Source: Mesorhizobium sp. WSM3860
GTDB lineage: Bacteria > Pseudomonadota > Alphaproteobacteria > Rhizobiales > Rhizobiaceae
Assembly: GCF_002294995.1 (NCBI RefSeq)
Contig: NZ_NSGF01000004.1
Span: 124,001-188,000, forward strand
Length of the DNA: 64,000 nucleotides
Direction of reading: 5' to 3'
A model generated the notes under the pieces. That model ran no database searches. It was not told where the DNA came from and saw only the letters and a list, made by a program, of their open reading frames with translations. Both the position numbers and the translations under genes were made by a program. Below are positions 11,214 through 25,556 of the stretch, piece after piece; positions within the stretch are counted from its first letter, which is position 1; the number at the start of each line of letters is the position of its first letter.

Positions 11214-11966
11214 ATGCCCGCTTTCTCCCTGTTCCTCACGTCAACAATCGTAGCCACTTTCCTGCTGGCGGGGATTGTCAAGGGTGTGACCGGCATGGGC
11301 CTGCCGACGCTGGCGATGGGATTGCTCGGCACGGTGATGCCGCCGGTCACCGCCGCCTCGCTGCTCATCGTGCCGTCTTTCGTCACCAATGTCTGGCAGC
11401 TCTTCGCCGGCCCGAGCTTTGCGTCGACCCTGCGACGGCTGTGGCTGATGATGGCCGGCATCGTGATCGGCACCGTGGCCGGCTCGCGGCTACTGGCCAG
11501 CGACAATGTCAAGTGGACGACCGCCGGTCTCGGCGCGGCATTGATCGTCCATGCCACCTACAGCCTGCTCGCAAGGCAGCCTGCGGTTCCGGCGAGAGCC
11601 GAGCGCTGGTCTTCGGCGGTCGTGGGCTTTCTCACCGGACTGGTCACCGGCGGCACCGGCGTCTTCGTGGTGCCCGCAGTGCCCTATATCCAGGCGCTTG
11701 GGTTGAGCCGGGACGATCTCATCCAGGCCCTCGGCCTTTCCTTCACCGTCTCCACGATCGCGCTGGCGCTGGGCCTTGCCTCGCATGGCGCCTTCGAGGT
11801 CGGGCACCTGGCGATGTCCTTGCTGGCCGTGCTGCCGGCCCTGCTCGGCATGTGGCTGGGACAGGTCCTGCGCCAGAAAATCAACGCGGCGACATTTCGC
11901 CGATGGTTTCTGGCGTTTTTGATCCTGCTCGGCCTCGAACTGTTGCTGCGGCCTTTCGTCGCCTGA
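11214..11966 (+). CDS. TauE/SafE family membrane transporter
   Basis: 250 aa, strongly hydrophobic with about seven or eight transmembrane stretches. The family's repeated N-terminal pattern is seen as AGIVKGVTGMGLPTLAMGLLG, echoed in the second half by TGLVTGGTGVFVVPAVPY. These proteins export sulfite, sulfoacetate or related anions or move small organosulfur compounds; the substrate here is unknown. It stands alone, and its stop codon abuts the stop of the convergent threonine aldolase. Confidence 0.88.
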   Translation: MPAFSLFLTSTIVATFLLAGIVKGVTGMGLPTLAMGLLGTVMPPVTAASLLIVPSFVTNVWQLFAGPSFASTLRRLWLMMAGIVIGTVAGSRLLASDNVKWTTAGLGAALIVHATYSLLARQPAVPARAERWSSAVVGFLTGLVTGGTGVFVVPAVPYIQALGLSRDDLIQALGLSFTVSTIALALGLASHGAFEVGHLAMSLLAVLPALLGMWLGQVLRQKINAATFRRWFLAFLILLGLELLLRPFVA

Positions 11967-13019
11967 TCATTTTGAGAGCAGTTGGCCGAGACGGTCAATC
12001 TCTTGCGCGGTGGTGGCGAAGCTGGCGACGAAACGGTAGATCGCTTCCTTATCGCCGAGATGGCCATCGAAACCCTGCGGCACGCCCCATTCATAGAATT
12101 TGGCGCCGGCGGCCTGCAGCTTTTCGGCAACCGCGCGCTCGAAGATTGCGAACACTTCGTTGGCCTGCGGCAGCCAAGCGAGCTTGCCCGCCGGCGCGTC
12201 CTCGATCGTCTCGGCGAGATGTGCCGCCATCGCATTGGCATGCCGCGCCATCCTCAGCCAAAGGTCGTCGGTGAAATAGGCTTCGAATTGCGCCGAGATG
12301 AAACGCGCCTTGGAAAAGGTCTGTCCGGCGCGCTGGCGAAGCAGGCGCAGATCCTGGCCGACGTCCGGGTTGAAGACCACCACCGCGTCGGCCATCCAGC
12401 AACCGTTCTTGGTGCCGCCGAAGGAGATCAGGTCGACGCCGCTCCTCCATGTCATTTCCGCCGGCGTGACGTCGGTCGCGGCGATCGCATTGGCAAAGCG
12501 CGCGCCATCCATATGCAGCGGCAGCTTGTGCCTGCGGCTGACCTCGGCGATCGCCTTGACGTCGTCGACTGTGTAGACGGTGCCCACCTCGGTCGCCTGG
12601 GTGATCGTCACGGCCATCGGCTGGCCGGCCGGCGCAAGGTCCTGCGAATAGCGCTTGATGGCGCTGTCGAGAGCCTGCGGGTTGATGCGCCCCAGGGGAC
12701 CCGCAACCGGCGCCGTACGAGCGCCGCCGGTGTAGAAGCCCATCGCGCCGAACTCGTCGACATTCATATGCGCTTCGGAATGACATAGGGCGATGCCGCC
12801 GATACGGTTCAACGCCGCCATCGAAAGCGCGTTGGCTGCGGTGCCGGTGGCGACGAAGAAGACCTGAACATCGCGCTCGAAGATCTCGCTGAAGCGGCTG
12901 TAGACGGCGCGGTCCAGGTCGCCATCGCCATAGGCGGTCGCGATGCCGGCTGCGTGGCGGGAAAGGTTCGCCGAAATGTCGGGATGGACGCCCGCCCAGT
13001 TGTCGGATGCAAAGAACAT
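11967..13019 (-). CDS. ltaE: Low-specificity L-threonine aldolase
   Basis: 350 aa PLP enzyme of the beta-eliminating lyase fold. HMDGARFANA carries the PLP-binding aspartate and SFGGTKNGCW holds the Schiff-base lysine. It splits L-threonine or allo-threonine to glycine and acetaldehyde. I start at MFFASDNWAG, the usual N terminus of rhizobial homologues; 49 additional upstream codons are open but rich in Arg/Ser and unlike the family. Convergent with the TauE gene with no spacing. Confidence 0.88.
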   Translation of the reverse strand: MFFASDNWAGVHPDISANLSRHAAGIATAYGDGDLDRAVYSRFSEIFERDVQVFFVATGTAANALSMAALNRIGGIALCHSEAHMNVDEFGAMGFYTGGARTAPVAGPLGRINPQALDSAIKRYSQDLAPAGQPMAVTITQATEVGTVYTVDDVKAIAEVSRRHKLPLHMDGARFANAIAATDVTPAEMTWRSGVDLISFGGTKNGCWMADAVVVFNPDVGQDLRLLRQRAGQTFSKARFISAQFEAYFTDDLWLRMARHANAMAAHLAETIEDAPAGKLAWLPQANEVFAIFERAVAEKLQAAGAKFYEWGVPQGFDGHLGDKEAIYRFVASFATTAQEIDRLGQLLSK

Positions 13020-13512
13020 CGAGAGGTCCGTATGGTGATTGGCAGAAAGCGGCGCGACTTGACTGCTTTGGCGCCGAAAGAGCAAGGGCCAATCCTGGGC
13101 AAAGCGGTGAAGCCACCGGCGTTCCGTTGTGCTGCGACCGAAGCTTACATTTTTCGACATTGTCACGAAATTTTGTGTCGCGGCGCGGCCAAGATTTTTG
13201 TGAATCGGTCTTGTGCAGGTCCGCGAATTCTGTCATAAAAAATTTAGGACAGTAGTGCTGTCTTATTTTGTCGCACAAAACAGGCTGGACTGGCATATCA
13301 TCGCTGCCATTCCGGCCATTGTCGCGAGCGGCGGGTAGACGGCTCCGCTCTGGCCTGTACGATACCGGATGCGAACCGGGCGTATGGCCGCATGGTTCGG
13401 CAAGAATTTCGCGAGACGTGCAGCAAGGATGAAGGGAAGCGTCGTGCTTCCCAAGGCAAACCAGCGCCCCCGAGGGAAATCACCGCCAGGGTGCGGAACG
13501 GAGGACAGGACG
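13020..13512. other. Long intergenic region between ltaE and gltB
   Basis: About 490 bases without a credible gene. It is comparatively AT-rich around 13220-13275 and holds the dyad at 13246-13264. The 3' part (13369-13512) is open in frame with gltB, but the GltB N-terminal sequence and a good ribosome site both favour the start at 13513. Confidence 0.6.
13246..13264. promoter_or_regulatory. Dyad, possible operator upstream of gltB
   Basis: AGGACAG-TAGTG-CTGTCTT: arms pair except one position and lie in an AT-rich stretch about 250 nt before gltB and 230 nt before ltaE. The half-site spacing suits a dimeric regulator (for example Lrp/AsnC or GntR type). Which protein binds is unknown. Confidence 0.4.
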
Positions 13513-18231
<4,719 letters not shown>

Positions 18232-18385
18232 GCTTCGGGCACGGCCGGGGAGATAATCGCCCGGCCGGCATCCTCACCAACAATCCTGACCTCGGACCAA
18301 GGTTGCCACGGCGGCCTTAAGGGGTTAACGGGTGCGCCGACAAGCTAGACTTTCGAGCGTGCCTTCGGACAGCAGGGACTGGACT

Positions 18386-19840
18386 ATGGGCAAGGTAACA
18401 GGGTTTCTCGAAATCGACCGGCAGGTGCACAAGTACCAGCCCGCCTCGGATCGCATCCGGCATTTCCGCGAATTCACGCTGCCGATGTCGGACAAGGAGG
18501 TCGAGAAACAGGCCGCGCGCTGCATGGATTGCGGCATCCCGTTCTGCCATGGGCCGACCGGCTGCCCGATCCACAACCAGATTCCGGACTGGAACGACCT
18601 CGTCTACAACGGCGACTGGGACAGCGCGATCCGCAACCTGCATTCGACCAACAATTTCCCCGAGTTCACCGGCCGCATCTGCCCGGCGCCTTGCGAGGAA
18701 GCCTGCACGCTGAACCTCGAGGACATTCCGGTCGCCATCAAAACGGTCGAGCAGGCGATCGCAGACAAGGCCTATGAGACCGGCCACATCCGGCCCTACC
18801 CGCCGGAAAGGAAGACCGGCAAGCGGGTCGCCGTCATCGGCTCCGGGCCGGCCGGCATGGCCGCCGCCCAGCAGCTCGGCCGCGCCGGCCACGATGTGCA
18901 TGTCTATGAGCGCGAGAGCCGGCCGGGCGGGCTGATGCGCTACGGCATTCCCGACTTCAAGATCGAGAAGCATTACATCGATCGCCGCATCGAGCAGATG
19001 CAGGGCGAGGGCGTGAGCTTCCATTGCGGCGTCAATGTCGGCCTCGACAAGCCGGTTGCCGAGCTCCTCGCCGAGCACGACGCCGTGCTCTATTGCGGTG
19101 GCTCGGAAACGCCGCGCCCGGCCAACATTCCGGGCGAGGATCTCAGCGGTGTCTATGATGCCATGCCGTATCTCGTGCAGCAGAACCGCCGCGTCGGCGG
19201 CGAGCCGATCCAATCGGTGGCCTGGCCGTCACATCCGATCATCGCCGGCGGCCAGCATGTCGTCGTCGTCGGCGGCGGCGACACCGCGTCCGACTGCATC
19301 GGCACCGCCTTCCGGCAAGGCGCGGTGCGTGTGACGCAGCTCGACATCCGTCCGCAGCCGCCGGAGAAGGAAGACAAGCTCGCGGTTTGGCCTTACTGGG
19401 CGACGAAGATGCGCACGTCTTCCTCGCAGGCCGAGGGCGTGGAGCGCGAATTCCAGGTGGCGACCCTCGAATTCATCGGCGAGGATGGCCAGCTGACCGG
19501 CGTCCGCTGCTGCGAGGTCGATGAGAAGCGCAAGCCGATCGCCGGCACCGAGTTCGTCATCCGCGCCGATCTCGCCTTCATCGCCATCGGCTTTGCCGGT
19601 CCGGCGAATGACGGCGTGATGAAGGAGCTGGACGGCGAGATAAAGGTGGTCACCGACAGCCGCCGCTCGCGAAACGTCGAGGCCAACGACCGCGACTACA
19701 GAACCAGCATCGACAGGCTCTATGCCGCGGGCGACGTCCGCCGCGGCCAGTCGCTGGTGGTGTGGGCGATCCGCGAAGGCCGCCAGGCGGCGCGCGCGAT
19801 CGACGAGGCGCTGATGGGGTCTAGCGTACTCCCCCGCTGA
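18386..19840 (+). CDS. gltD: Glutamate synthase small subunit
   Basis: 484 aa. N-terminal cysteine clusters for two 4Fe-4S centres ([20 protein letters not shown] and [11 protein letters not shown]), an FAD-binding [12 protein letters not shown] and an NADPH-binding [14 protein letters not shown]. It delivers electrons from NADPH to the GltB FMN. Start MGKVTGFLE is the conserved N terminus; the longer frame adds 18 codons without a ribosome site. Same strand as gltB and very likely co-transcribed. Confidence 0.97.
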   Translation: MGKVTGFLEIDRQVHKYQPASDRIRHFREFTLPMSDKEVEKQAARCMDCGIPFCHGPTGCPIHNQIPDWNDLVYNGDWDSAIRNLHSTNNFPEFTGRICPAPCEEACTLNLEDIPVAIKTVEQAIADKAYETGHIRPYPPERKTGKRVAVIGSGPAGMAAAQQLGRAGHDVHVYERESRPGGLMRYGIPDFKIEKHYIDRRIEQMQGEGVSFHCGVNVGLDKPVAELLAEHDAVLYCGGSETPRPANIPGEDLSGVYDAMPYLVQQNRRVGGEPIQSVAWPSHPIIAGGQHVVVVGGGDTASDCIGTAFRQGAVRVTQLDIRPQPPEKEDKLAVWPYWATKMRTSSSQAEGVEREFQVATLEFIGEDGQLTGVRCCEVDEKRKPIAGTEFVIRADLAFIAIGFAGPANDGVMKELDGEIKVVTDSRRSRNVEANDRDYRTSIDRLYAAGDVRRGQSLVVWAIREGRQAARAIDEALMGSSVLPR

Positions 19841-19878
19841 GTCCACCTGCAGCCACGATAGGCTCTTCCGTTGCGGCC

Positions 19879-21093
19879 CTACCGACGCACCGCTGTCGTG
19901 GTCTCCGACGAAGCGGTCGGCGTCTTCGGCGGCCAGGAAAAATCGTCGGCTCGGCCGGGCGAGGCGGCCGGCGCCTTGCCCTCGACGGTCAGCTTTCCGC
20001 CGGGCAGCTTCGGATCGGCCTTGGCCGGCGGTGCGGCACCCAGCAGCTCGGTGCCACCGTCGAGCGCGGGGTCGCTGAGCAGCATCGGCGCGGTGCGGTC
20101 GACGATGACAGGAGCCGCGGCAGGCTTCGACGCCTCGACCGGAGCGCCCGCCGGCGCGGAAACCGTGGTGACGCTTCCGGGTGCCGCCAGCCCGAGGATC
20201 TTGGCCAGCGGCTTTTCGGTATAGAACGCAAGCTTGCGCTTGCCGGCCTTGGTCACGTTGATGCCGTCGTCGGAGCGCAGGCGCACCGGCTGGCCGTTGA
20301 TGTCGGGACCTGAGGTGACGAAGGCGCCGTTCTCGTCGACGAAGCCGTCCCAGACGTCGACGAACTCGCCGCCATGGGTCTGTGCGGCCGAATGATAGAT
20401 GTCGTTGAAGGCGAGCATGTCCGAGGTCATCTTCGCCGCGCCGAACGCCGGCATGCCGACCCACAGGAACGGCACCTTTGCATCTTGAATGGCCTTGCCC
20501 AGTGCATCGGTGCGGCGCTCGTATTCCTTGGTCCAGTTCTCGGAGCGCGGCTGCTCGCGCACGTCGCCGACGCGCATCTGCTGGCGGTCGTTGGAGCCAA
20601 GCATGACCACCACGACGGACGGCTTCTCCGTCTCGAGCAGCGACTTGATCTCGACCGGCCAGTTGTAGAAATCGTCACGCACGAAGCCCGACGAGCCGTT
20701 GCTGCGCGAAACGATCCTGACGGCCGGATTGTCGGCAAAAGCGACGTCCAGACCCTCGGCGAGCCCGCCCGCCAGGAAATCGCCGACCACCAGCACGACG
20801 CGCGCATCCGGCGACTTTTCGACGACCGGCGCCTCCGGCTCGGCCGGCGGGCGCGGCTTGGGTTTTTTGGCCTTCGGCTTCGGCCTCACCGGCTGGACAT
20901 TGGCAGGGGGTTCAATGCGCTCGCTGCGGCGCGGGAAAAGAAGATCGCGCAGCGACCAGCCGCGGCTTCCGTCTTCCTGCGCGAAAGCCGGGGTATGAAA
21001 GACGCTTGAGCCGGCGAGGGCAAGCACGGCGATGGCCAGGACGAGAATCGGCAGGCGGCGAACGATCAGCCAGACACGCGCGACCGTAACCAA
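19879..21093 (-). CDS. DUF459 family SGNH-hydrolase-like periplasmic protein
   Basis: About 404 aa. A signal sequence (hydrophobic run ILVLAIAVLALAGSSVF, cut near FAQ) is followed by a Pro/Lys-rich linker and an SGNH-like domain with VVLVVGDFLAGGLAEGL, VMLGSNDRQQM and DDGINVTKAGKRK. The catalytic Ser is replaced by Asp-Phe at the usual GDS position, a feature of the DUF459 branch. The C terminus is a low-complexity Ala/Pro tail. I prefer the TTG at 21093 (GGAGA six bases upstream); an ATG at 21144 is possible but overlaps a palindrome region. Function unknown, perhaps cell-wall or polysaccharide related. Confidence 0.75.
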   Translation of the reverse strand: MVTVARVWLIVRRLPILVLAIAVLALAGSSVFHTPAFAQEDGSRGWSLRDLLFPRRSERIEPPANVQPVRPKPKAKKPKPRPPAEPEAPVVEKSPDARVVLVVGDFLAGGLAEGLDVAFADNPAVRIVSRSNGSSGFVRDDFYNWPVEIKSLLETEKPSVVVVMLGSNDRQQMRVGDVREQPRSENWTKEYERRTDALGKAIQDAKVPFLWVGMPAFGAAKMTSDMLAFNDIYHSAAQTHGGEFVDVWDGFVDENGAFVTSGPDINGQPVRLRSDDGINVTKAGKRKLAFYTEKPLAKILGLAAPGSVTTVSAPAGAPVEASKPAAAPVIVDRTAPMLLSDPALDGGTELLGAAPPAKADPKLPGGKLTVEGKAPAASPGRADDFSWPPKTPTASSETTTAVRR

Positions 21094-21163
21094 TGAAAGT
21101 CTCCATCCCTTGGCGCATGACAACGCAAAAAGTCGGCAAGTCATGCGCAGGCCGAAGCGCTAC

Positions 21164-21192
21164 AGCATCCTTTCCGCTTTTGAAAGGATGCT
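21164..21192. repeat. Palindromic intergenic element (11-bp arms)
   Basis: AGCATCCTTTC and GAAAGGATGCT separated by CGCTTTT, between the transglycosylase stop and the DUF459 start. On the minus strand the loop is AAAAGCG. It resembles common rhizobial intergenic palindromes and may also slow read-through between the two genes. Confidence 0.65.
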
Positions 21193-21209
21193 TCACGCCA
21201 TGGGCGGCC

Positions 21210-22430
21210 CTATTGCTTCCGGAGCCATTTCAGCACTTCCAGGCTCGGATAGCCATCCTGGGTCAAGCCGACCTTCGCCTGGTAGGCCATGATGGCGGCC
21301 TTCGACCCCTCGCCGATCTTGCCGTCGAACTTGCCGTCATAATAGCCGTGCTCGGAAAGCCGCTTCTGCAGTTCCTGCCGTTGCTCGAAGCTGAGCTTGG
21401 TGAAAGGCCGCTGCCAGTCCTGCATAAGGCCTGTGCCACCCGCGATTTCGTCAGCGAGCAGGCCGACGGCCAAAGCATATTTGTCGGCATTGTTGTAGGC
21501 CTTGATGACCGAGAAATTCCTGATCATCAGGAAGGCCGGTCCGCCCCTGCCGTCCGGCACCTTCAGCGTCGCCTTGTCGCTCAGGTTCCTGAACGGCTTG
21601 CCGTTGGCCCTCGCAACCCCGAGCGCCTGCCACTGCGCCAGCGTCTTCGATCCGGCGGGCAGCTTGCCCGGCGGCAAGGTCACTTCATAGCCCCAGGTCT
21701 TGCCGGCCTGCCAGCCATTCTTCCTGAGCAGGTTCGCGGCAGTAGCCAGCGCGTCGGGTATCGAATTCCAGATGTCGCGCCGGCCATTGCCGTCCATGTC
21801 CACCGCGTAGTGCTGATAGCTGGTCGGGATGAACTGCGTCTGACCCATCGCGCCCGCCCAGGAACCCATCAGATGGCTTTCGTCTATGTCGCCGGTCTGC
21901 AGGATCTTCAGCGCCGCGATCAGCTGGGTACGGGCATATTTCGACCGCTTCGGGTCGCCATAGGCAAGGGTCGCCAGCGAACGGATGACATTGCGCATGA
22001 TGTCATCGCGCTTGAGGATCTCGCCATAGTTCGATTCCATCGACCAGATGGCGAGAAGGATATTGCGATCGACGCCGAACCGCGCCTCGATCCGATCCAG
22101 CCACGGCTTCCATTTGCGCGCCATTGCCTGACCGTTGGTCACCGACTGGTCATGCACGCGGTTGTCGAAATAATCCCAGGCGGGGGCGGTGAATTCCGGC
22201 TGGGTGCGGGCCTTTTCCAGCACGACCGGGTCGGGCTCGATGCCTCTCATTGCCCTGTCGTAGACTGCGCCGGAAACGCCGCCCGAAACCGCGGTGGCAC
22301 GGAAGCCCGCGACCCACTGGCGGAAACCCGCATCGGCGAAAGCGGGTCCGGCGGGCATCAGAAAGGCAAGCGTGAGGCCCACGGCCGTCACAAGTGCCGT
22401 CAGGCGCCTTGCGCTGTTGCGAACGGACAT
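21210..22430 (-). CDS. Lytic murein transglycosylase (MltB-type) with peptidoglycan-binding domain
   Basis: 406 aa. Signal peptide at 1-32 (cut after AFA). SLT_2-type catalytic domain with the active glutamate in IWSMESNYGE and the family segments MGSWAGAMGQTQFIPTSY and DMDGNGRRDIW. The C-terminal 60 residues form a peptidoglycan-binding domain (KLSFEQRQELQKRL...GYPSLEVLKWLRKQ). It cleaves the MurNAc-GlcNAc bond with formation of 1,6-anhydro-MurNAc in the periplasm. GGAGGAAAAGG precedes the ATG. The DUF459 gene lies downstream on the same strand. Confidence 0.93.
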   Translation of the reverse strand: MSVRNSARRLTALVTAVGLTLAFLMPAGPAFADAGFRQWVAGFRATAVSGGVSGAVYDRAMRGIEPDPVVLEKARTQPEFTAPAWDYFDNRVHDQSVTNGQAMARKWKPWLDRIEARFGVDRNILLAIWSMESNYGEILKRDDIMRNVIRSLATLAYGDPKRSKYARTQLIAALKILQTGDIDESHLMGSWAGAMGQTQFIPTSYQHYAVDMDGNGRRDIWNSIPDALATAANLLRKNGWQAGKTWGYEVTLPPGKLPAGSKTLAQWQALGVARANGKPFRNLSDKATLKVPDGRGGPAFLMIRNFSVIKAYNNADKYALAVGLLADEIAGGTGLMQDWQRPFTKLSFEQRQELQKRLSEHGYYDGKFDGKIGEGSKAAIMAYQAKVGLTQDGYPSLEVLKWLRKQ

Positions 22431-22653
22431 CCTTTTCCTCCTTCATCAAATTAGGAAGGATCATTCAACGCCGAACCCGGTTAGTATTTAGTTTACCATA
22501 GGTGCCACTAGGAACGAAAAGAGAGGTCGGTGCTTTAACTTTCGATTTTCAGGCCAGCCGCTCGGGTAATTCAACATTCCGGCGCGAAAATGTTCGGGGG
22601 GATTGCGGAGCGGATCGCCGCGCGGATAATGGGCTCAAACGGATGGGTGGAGC

Positions 22654-23559
22654 ATGAAGCGAGTTCGCAAGGCAGTTTTCCCGGTCGCCGGTCTCGGCAC
22701 ACGGTTTCTTCCGGCCACCAAGGCCATTCCGAAGGAGATGCTGACGGTCGTCGACCGGCCGGTCATTCAGTATGTGGTGGACGAGGCGCGCGACGCCGGC
22801 ATCGAGCATTTCATTTTCGTGACCGGGCGCAACAAGGCGGTCATCGAGGATCACTTCGACCTCCAGTTCGAGCTCTACGACACGCTCGCCCAGCGCGGCA
22901 AGGACGACCAGCTCGCCCGCCTGCAGCGGCTGCAGCCAGCGCCGGGCCAGACCAGCTTCACCCGCCAGCAGGTGCCGATGGGGCTTGGCCATGCCGTCTG
23001 GTGCGCGCGTGAACTGGTCGGTGACGAACCGTTCGCGCTGCTTTTGCCCGACATGATCATGCAGTCGGAAAAAAGCTGCATGAAGGACATGGTCGAACTC
23101 TATGCCGAGACCGGCAACAACATCATCGCCGTCCAGGACTGCGACCCGGCCGAGGCCCATAAATACGGCATCGTCGGCCGTGGCGAGAACACCCATCACG
23201 GCTTCCGCATCACCGGCATGGTGGAAAAGCCGAAGGCGGGCACGGCGCCCTCCAATCTCTTCATCAACGGGCGCTATATCCTGCAGCCGGAGATTTTCGG
23301 CATCCTCGAAAGCCAGGAGCGCGGCGCCGGCAACGAGATCCAGCTGACGGATGCGATGCTGAAGCTGGAGAAGCAGCAGCCCTTCTATGGCTATCACTAT
23401 AAGGGTCGCACCTTCGACTGCGGCTCGCCGGAAGGCTTCGTCGAGGCCAATGTCGCCTTCGCGCTCTGGCGCAGCGACATGAATGCGAGCATGGCCGGGG
23501 TCATCCGCACGCTGCTGGACGAAGTGCGGCCGACGGAGCGGATCGGCGCCGCTTCCTAG
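22654..23559 (+). CDS. galU: UTP-glucose-1-phosphate uridylyltransferase
   Basis: 301 aa, standard length. Nucleotidyltransferase signature [20 protein letters not shown] at the N terminus, [13 protein letters not shown], and [13 protein letters not shown] with the catalytic lysine. It makes UDP-glucose from UTP and glucose-1-phosphate for exopolysaccharide, cyclic glucan and LPS synthesis. Divergent from the transglycosylase gene and convergent with the beta-barrel gene. Confidence 0.95.
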   Translation: MKRVRKAVFPVAGLGTRFLPATKAIPKEMLTVVDRPVIQYVVDEARDAGIEHFIFVTGRNKAVIEDHFDLQFELYDTLAQRGKDDQLARLQRLQPAPGQTSFTRQQVPMGLGHAVWCARELVGDEPFALLLPDMIMQSEKSCMKDMVELYAETGNNIIAVQDCDPAEAHKYGIVGRGENTHHGFRITGMVEKPKAGTAPSNLFINGRYILQPEIFGILESQERGAGNEIQLTDAMLKLEKQQPFYGYHYKGRTFDCGSPEGFVEANVAFALWRSDMNASMAGVIRTLLDEVRPTERIGAAS

Positions 23560-23626
23560 GTGTTGGCCAAGCGGCGCGGATCCTTGGGATCTGCGCGTCA
23601 CCCGCTGGCGCGAGGATGACGGAGCG

Positions 23627-25420
23627 TCAGCGCTGCACCTTCAGGCCGAGATAGACGCTGTTGGCGACATAGTCGCGACCGGGAAGGTTGCTGGTGAGCT
23701 TCTCCGTCCTGACTCTTGTGGTGAGGCCGGCGTAGCGGTTCAGCCACCAGGTCAGGCCGGCCTCGGCGCTCAGGATCAGATCGTGGCCATCGGAACCGGT
23801 GTAGTCGCGCCAATCGAGCCCGAGCGCAGAATTCGCCGTCAGGTTGGCGCGGACCTGCCGCTCGCCGGTGAGCCGCCCGGAATACAGGAGGTCGCCGCTC
23901 TCGTTAGCGGTGGTCGTGGTCTCGATGGTGGTTCTTCCGGTCAGCCCGATGATGGTGCCGCGCTCGGGCGACCATTTGAGGTCGGCGTTGACGTAGGGCC
24001 CGGCAATAGCCGGCAGACGGTCGTCATCGATGCCTTCGCGCAGCCATCCGACGGAGAACTCGCCGGAGAGCTTGTCGCGCATGTCGAGCTCCAGGCCGGC
24101 GCGCGCGCCGAGCCGCGTCGAGGAGCGCTCGAAACCGTTGCCGTCGAGGCGCAGATCGTAGACCCGCCGGCCGGCTTCCACCTCAACGAATGGCGTCATG
24201 GCCGGCGAGACCTGGTAGCCGGTACGCAAGGTCGCAGAGTAGAGTGTGGAGTCGCGATCCTTCAGCGACAAGACGGTGCCATCCGAAAGCTTGGCGTCGC
24301 CGTAGAAGTCATGCGTGACCGCGCCGGTCAGCGCGTAGCGCATCTTGCCGACATCCTTCTCGATGCCGAGGCTACCGTCCATGGTCTGCCGCAGCGGCTG
24401 CGAGGTGACGCCGGCAATCGCATCCGGCGAGGACGCCGATTCCGGCACCGCTTCATAGCCGAGCTTGGCGATGGCGCGCAGCTCATTGTCGAGGTCGACA
24501 TTGAGCTGGCCTTCGATCCGGCCCTGCGCATCGTTGATCTTCTGGCCCGAAAGCGTGTTGCGAAAAAGGCCGTAGCCGTTGATCAGCGCTGAATTCTCGC
24601 GCCAGTCCCAGGTGGCGGAGAAACGCAGCGCGGTTTCGGACAGCACAGCCGACCTGCCGCCGGCGCTGGCATCGGCATTGGAAGTCGCGGTGAGGCCTTG
24701 CTCGAGTGTGGGACGAAAGACAAAGGTTCCGAGCTTGATGCCGGGGGCGGCGAAGGGATCGTCCTCCAGCTTCACTTTCTGGCCGTCGATCGATCCTGTG
24801 CGCTCCGCGCCGGGATCGAGCTTCTGCCGGTCGACGCTGTCGATGGTGACGGCGCGGCGGTTCGCCCCGTCATCCTCGGTGGCCGCCGTATCGGCTTGAT
24901 CGCCGGTGGCGGCCTTGGCCGTGCTGTCGGTCGTCTGGTCAGGCTTCTTCTTGGCCTTTTTCTTGTCGGCCGCTTTGGCGTCGCTTTTCGCCTTGGCATC
25001 GGCTGCGCGCTGCCTGGCAGTCGAAGGCCGGCGTGGCGCGGCCGCTGTCTGATTGTCGGCGAAGGGGTCGTCGGTGGCTTGCGGCTGGTCGAAGATGCTC
25101 GCCGCCGCGCCCCCGGTCTGGTCCTCGTCGGGCACCGCGCCTGGGCTTGCCGGCTCATAAGGATTTGCGAGCGTCTGGTCCTCAGCCGCCTGGGCCGCCG
25201 GAGCCGCTTGATCCAGCGATCCTTGCGCGCGCAATTGTCTCGCCTTGCGCTGCTGGTCGGCCAGGATTGCCGATTCGGAGACCTCGCCGCGCAGCTCGGT
25301 TTCCTGCGAAAATGCCGGCACGGTGCGCAGCAAGGCAAGAACGCTTGCCGTCAGCAAAAGCGCTGCAACGGCAATGCCCTTCCGACCCCTTTTTGTATCT
25401 GGCTCGCCCCCGGACATCAT
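23627..25420 (-). CDS. Outer-membrane beta-barrel protein with long disordered N-terminal region
   Basis: About 597 aa. A signal anchor (ALLLTASVLALLRTVPAFS) is followed by about 180 residues rich in Ala, Gln, Lys and Asp (including KKKAKKKPDQTT), then a long alternating beta-strand region from about 220 to the end that fits the BBP2-type barrel family. The last strand ends VYLGLKVQR rather than in the usual terminal Phe. Start codons cluster here (GTG GTG ATG ATG); I use the first ATG. A TTAACCAT motif (minus strand, 25481-25474) lies 54 nt upstream. Function unknown. Confidence 0.75.
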   Translation of the reverse strand: MMSGGEPDTKRGRKGIAVAALLLTASVLALLRTVPAFSQETELRGEVSESAILADQQRKARQLRAQGSLDQAAPAAQAAEDQTLANPYEPASPGAVPDEDQTGGAAASIFDQPQATDDPFADNQTAAAPRRPSTARQRAADAKAKSDAKAADKKKAKKKPDQTTDSTAKAATGDQADTAATEDDGANRRAVTIDSVDRQKLDPGAERTGSIDGQKVKLEDDPFAAPGIKLGTFVFRPTLEQGLTATSNADASAGGRSAVLSETALRFSATWDWRENSALINGYGLFRNTLSGQKINDAQGRIEGQLNVDLDNELRAIAKLGYEAVPESASSPDAIAGVTSQPLRQTMDGSLGIEKDVGKMRYALTGAVTHDFYGDAKLSDGTVLSLKDRDSTLYSATLRTGYQVSPAMTPFVEVEAGRRVYDLRLDGNGFERSSTRLGARAGLELDMRDKLSGEFSVGWLREGIDDDRLPAIAGPYVNADLKWSPERGTIIGLTGRTTIETTTTANESGDLLYSGRLTGERQVRANLTANSALGLDWRDYTGSDGHDLILSAEAGLTWWLNRYAGLTTRVRTEKLTSNLPGRDYVANSVYLGLKVQR

Positions 25421-25473
25421 CACCACTGCTTGCGCGGCGCAGGCGCGCCATACTTATCGGACCGTAAATGCGG

Positions 25474-25481
25474 ATGGTTAA
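25474..25481 (-). promoter_or_regulatory. Possible CtrA half-site upstream of the beta-barrel gene
   Basis: TTAACCAT on the minus strand in the 136-bp divergent region between the barrel gene and kdsD. No second TTAA at the canonical spacing. Confidence 0.28.
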
Positions 25482-25556
25482 CGGAGGGTTGAAACAGGCC
25501 AATTGCACTGTCCGCGACGCACGCGAAACGGGAATTCCGTTGGACAGGCGGGCGAC

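Noticed and set aside
11967..13166. Longer threonine aldolase from 13166
   Set aside because: The 49 extra residues are unlike the family; MFFASDNWAG is the conserved start.
18243..18266. Terminator between gltB and gltD
   Set aside because: A 7-bp GC hairpin is present but no T-run follows; the genes are expected to be co-transcribed.
21093..22454. 453-codon plus-strand frame opposite the lytic transglycosylase
   Set aside because: Mirror of the transglycosylase coding phase; the minus-strand product has clear catalytic motifs.
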